Positions 38,298 through 40,556 of a stretch of DNA of 40,556 bases are shown in pieces; the first letter of the stretch is position 1; each line of letters starts with the position of its first letter. A program made the translations under genes and the position numbers. Origin of the DNA: a virus; the IMG/VR virus record IMGVR_UViG_3300005096_000081, positions 624 to 41,179 of that record; one strand, 5' to 3'. The notes under the pieces were generated by a model, which was given only the letters and a program-made list of their open reading frames with translations, was not told the origin of the DNA and ran no database searches.

Positions 38298-40061
38298 CTA
38301 TACGTGCTCTTCTCCACCCAACTCTTTGAGCAACCAACTTAATTGATTGCGAGACGTGGAAATTATCTCATCAAAAATTAATATGCTTGTATTGCTCTCA
38401 ATATTGTTAGGATCGGGCAGATCGTTTCCGCGTTTACCGCCAATGATTAATACCTCTATCGATGCATCAGTATATGCTATAAAGTCATTTCTATATGCTG
38501 TGGCTTGTTGATAGTCAGCATGCTTAAGTGAATGGCTAGGGCGTTTAAACTCAATTAGTAAGTAGTCACCGAAAAAATTACCACTGAGCATTAGGTCTGG
38601 TCGTTTTTTCGCCCTAGTACCTGTATATTTTTTTCCTAAATAGTCCTCAATCTGTCTACGTAGTGTTTTGTTGCTACTAAATAGAGAATATTGTGCGCCA
38701 AAAACCCATAGATTTTTCTCAAGTGCAGCATGGACTAGTGCTTCATCTGTGTCTGCGTTTAAGCATAATTTTTCTAATTGATCTAGAAATTCCAAGCGTC
38801 CCTTTGCTTGTTCACCTAATATGGCTAATTCAGCCAAACCGAATTCTGACAACACTCCTGCAAGCTTGGAAATATCGGCACGATCTGCTTCGTGGATATA
38901 GTCAAGGATTGCACGGTATTCAGTTCTTTCTAATGCGTCAAGCAAAACGCTCACTACTGGTTCGATTTTAGATTCGGGTTCGCCATAATATTTACTGAGC
39001 ACGGCTTTTATAGATCTGTCAGCATACGTTCTTTTATATTCTGGAAGGGTTGCAAGTCGCTCGTTGATTTTCTTTTGCAGCCTAGCTTGGGCTAGTGCAA
39101 TTTCTCTGCCATATTCTTCTTTTACTTTCTCACGGATAATGGGCTGAACATGTTCTTTTACTTTTTCATATATCTCACTACCTTCAACCAATGCTCCCCA
39201 GTCTGCCGTAACATGATCGCTTAAACCGTCAACCTCGATTTCACCATATATTTTATCTAATAGTTTTTCTGGGAAATCATCAGATTTGTCTAGCCCAAAG
39301 AAATCAGGTTTTCCAACGATTTTTCCATCTACACGAATTGAAATGCCAGCTTGTTTCAGCTTGCCTTTTTGATTTGATACGGTAAAACTTAATTTAACTT
39401 TCCCTGCTGTTGGCAGGTATTCTTCATGCGAAGTAAATACGCCTTGTATGTCATCAACGCCTAGCTGCTTTTTATTTACAATGACTTCAAAATTATCTTC
39501 ACGACCATATTCTTGTAACAATATCCGTCTGAATTTTTCAGGACTAGGAAATGCTAAGTTTTGACGTAATGAGGAGAGAGATATTCGAGTACCATGCAAT
39601 TGATCTTTACAGTCAGTAACCTCTAAATCAATTGGCAATTTCTCAATATCTTCTGTTGAATCTAGAGCAGCAGTGCTGATTGAAAATTGGCATTTCTTTC
39701 CTCTTGCCCATGTTTCCAGCTTCATAGTATTGGCTGACATTAACCCGGCAAATTTACCTATACCTTTTTTGCCTTTAACCTTCCTGTTCTCATTGGGTGT
39801 CAATTCCCCACGTCTTTTTCGTCGATCGCTAGCTATGAAAAGATATTCTCTAAGTATTTCTTCCTCAGTCATGCCAGAACCATTATCGTGAACGACAATA
39901 TCATCATCTGTCATTGCAGCAGGCAAGAAAACAGAGACAGATAATGCATCGGCATCCCATGCATTATCAACAAGTTCCTTTAAGGCTTTTTCAGATGAAC
40001 GATAGTTTTCAGAGAGAAGCTTTGCTAAACGAGTATCGACTTGGAATGCAATTCTTTTCAT
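38298..40061 (-). CDS. GHKL ATPase fused to a Shedu-like PD-(D/E)XK nuclease
   Basis: The 587-residue product has an N-terminal GHKL ATPase: N-box ELVDNAWDAD (29-38, N33), G1 DNGSGM (59-64) and G2 GKKGIGKFAG (97-106). A transducer-like region and coiled coil (about 300-340) follow. The C-terminal nuclease-like domain (about 435-545) carries LEKNLWVFG (E448), D489 (RPDLML), E504 and K506 (LIEFKRP) and Q518, the pattern of DUF4263/Shedu proteins. ATP-driven dimerisation may control cleavage. It lies in host DNA 364 bases outside the prophage and is a candidate anti-phage or anti-plasmid gene. Start at ATG 40061 with GGGAT upstream. Confidence 0.85.
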   Translation of the reverse strand: MKRIAFQVDTRLAKLLSENYRSSEKALKELVDNAWDADALSVSVFLPAAMTDDDIVVHDNGSGMTEEEILREYLFIASDRRKRRGELTPNENRKVKGKKGIGKFAGLMSANTMKLETWARGKKCQFSISTAALDSTEDIEKLPIDLEVTDCKDQLHGTRISLSSLRQNLAFPSPEKFRRILLQEYGREDNFEVIVNKKQLGVDDIQGVFTSHEEYLPTAGKVKLSFTVSNQKGKLKQAGISIRVDGKIVGKPDFFGLDKSDDFPEKLLDKIYGEIEVDGLSDHVTADWGALVEGSEIYEKVKEHVQPIIREKVKEEYGREIALAQARLQKKINERLATLPEYKRTYADRSIKAVLSKYYGEPESKIEPVVSVLLDALERTEYRAILDYIHEADRADISKLAGVLSEFGLAELAILGEQAKGRLEFLDQLEKLCLNADTDEALVHAALEKNLWVFGAQYSLFSSNKTLRRQIEDYLGKKYTGTRAKKRPDLMLSGNFFGDYLLIEFKRPSHSLKHADYQQATAYRNDFIAYTDASIEVLIIGGKRGNDLPDPNNIESNTSILIFDEIISTSRNQLSWLLKELGGEEHV

Positions 40062-40187
40062 TTATGAAATCCCTGCTGCTTTTCTATGGTGTACAACTTC
40101 AATTCGACACTCAAAAAACAACCCTTGTGAAGTGACTTTTAGGATACATAGTAACTTGAATCGTAATAGAAACAAGTATTTGTTTTC

Positions 40188-40427
40188 TTATTTGGTGATT
40201 CTTAGATTGGATTTACCTGAGTGTTCTTTATGCGGATTGATGCCTTCTTCTGCGCAGGTTTCCAGGAAAGTCTTTAATGAGTTCTTAAATTCTTTGCGAA
40301 GGCTGGCAGGGCTTTTGCCATAAAAATTGGCACTGCCGTTTAGGCCAAGGATTTCTCCTTTGAATTGATCCAGTTCCGGGTCGTATTCAATTTTTGCTTT
40401 GTAACTATCTATTTCCATCATGCTCAT
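40188..40427 (-). CDS. HicB-like antitoxin domain protein, C-terminally shortened
   Basis: The 79-residue product has the HicB-like partial RNase-H fold ('YKAKIEYDPELDQFKGEILG', 'FYGKSPASLRKEFKNSLKTFLETCAEEG') and ends at SGKSNLRITK. Family members I recall continue from 'SGK..LRI' into a ribbon-helix-helix DNA-binding domain, which is missing here. No hicA is seen in the 129 bases upstream. It may be an orphan or decayed antitoxin. Confidence 0.75.
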   Translation of the reverse strand: MSMMEIDSYKAKIEYDPELDQFKGEILGLNGSANFYGKSPASLRKEFKNSLKTFLETCAEEGINPHKEHSGKSNLRITK

Positions 40428-40512
40428 GATTTTTCCCCAATATTTTTAGGTCTTCCTAAGCCTGCTCTTCAACCTTTGAATTTATTTTAATAGTAGCCAT
40501 GTATGTACAATG

Positions 40513-40536
40513 ATTGACATGCATTTATTTGTCAAT
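40513..40536. promoter_or_regulatory. Inverted repeat upstream of the HicB-like gene
   Basis: ATTGACA (40513-40519) and TGTCAAT (40530-40536) form a 7-bp inverted repeat, 10 bases apart, about 90 bases before the HicB-like ATG. Each arm includes a TTGACA -35-like element, so it could be an operator/promoter. Confidence 0.4.
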
Positions 40537-40556
40537 ACGGTGGGTGTTTTTGACTT

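Noticed and set aside
1-40556. Integron integrase, tRNA genes or a phage tyrosine integrase.
   Set aside because: None was recognised in any frame; integration is explained by the DDE transposase, and the cassette array must have used an integrase supplied elsewhere.

Overview
The window holds one essentially complete Mu-like transposable prophage (about 37.7 kb, positions 201-37934) with short host flanks, most likely in a gammaproteobacterium. That host guess is weak: it rests on a hairpin repeat (120-141) of a kind I remember from several gammaproteobacterial genomes. The prophage ends were located from sequence. A 6-base direct repeat CATTGC (195-200 and 37935-37940) brackets an element that starts with TG and ends with CA. 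Both ends carry the same inverted pair of roughly 22-base repeats ending in the motif GATAACT.

The phage is divergently organised. Leftward from about 12.04 kb runs the early operon: a Ner-like regulator, small DNA-binding proteins, the DDE transposase (MuA type), an ExeA/MuB-type AAA ATPase, DUF7220, DUF3164, GemA and finally the Mor activator next to the left end. Rightward are the XRE repressor (12153) and then, from 13236, the late genes: M15 endolysin, holin, DksA/TraR zinc finger, gp25/gp26-like proteins, terminases, an inserted SGNH-hydrolase cargo block, portal, MuF, a protease-capsid fusion, connectors and a siphovirus-type tail with tube, frameshifted chaperones, tape measure, hub and fibre. 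A Dam methylase closes the right end. The transposition and early half is Mu/BcepMu-like, while the head and tail are of long-tailed non-contractile type, so the phage is a mosaic.

The most striking feature is an integron gene-cassette array inside the early operon (about 1644-3917). Five attC sites, each with R'' and R' boxes, imperfectly paired arms and a variable central hairpin, separate small ORFs. These are a Cys-rich protein, a zinc-finger protein, a 50-residue acidic protein, an ASCH-domain protein, a zinc-finger/XRE protein and a coiled-coil protein. All the ORFs point the same way as the early operon, and their stop codons lie inside the attC R'' boxes. A sixth site appears collapsed to 19 bases. 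There is no integron integrase in the window, so this is a CALIN-like cluster that the early promoter probably expresses.

Other systems of interest: a -1 programmed frameshift (A AAA AAC plus hairpin) joining the two tail-chaperone ORFs; a MuF protein with a C-terminal HExxH metallopeptidase-like domain; two copies of a 16-base palindrome upstream of late transcription units, which are candidate Mor targets; and an amber-interrupted lipoprotein gene. Just outside the right end, in host DNA, is a GHKL-ATPase fused to a Shedu-like PD-(D/E)XK nuclease, a candidate defence gene, with a shortened HicB-like gene beside it.
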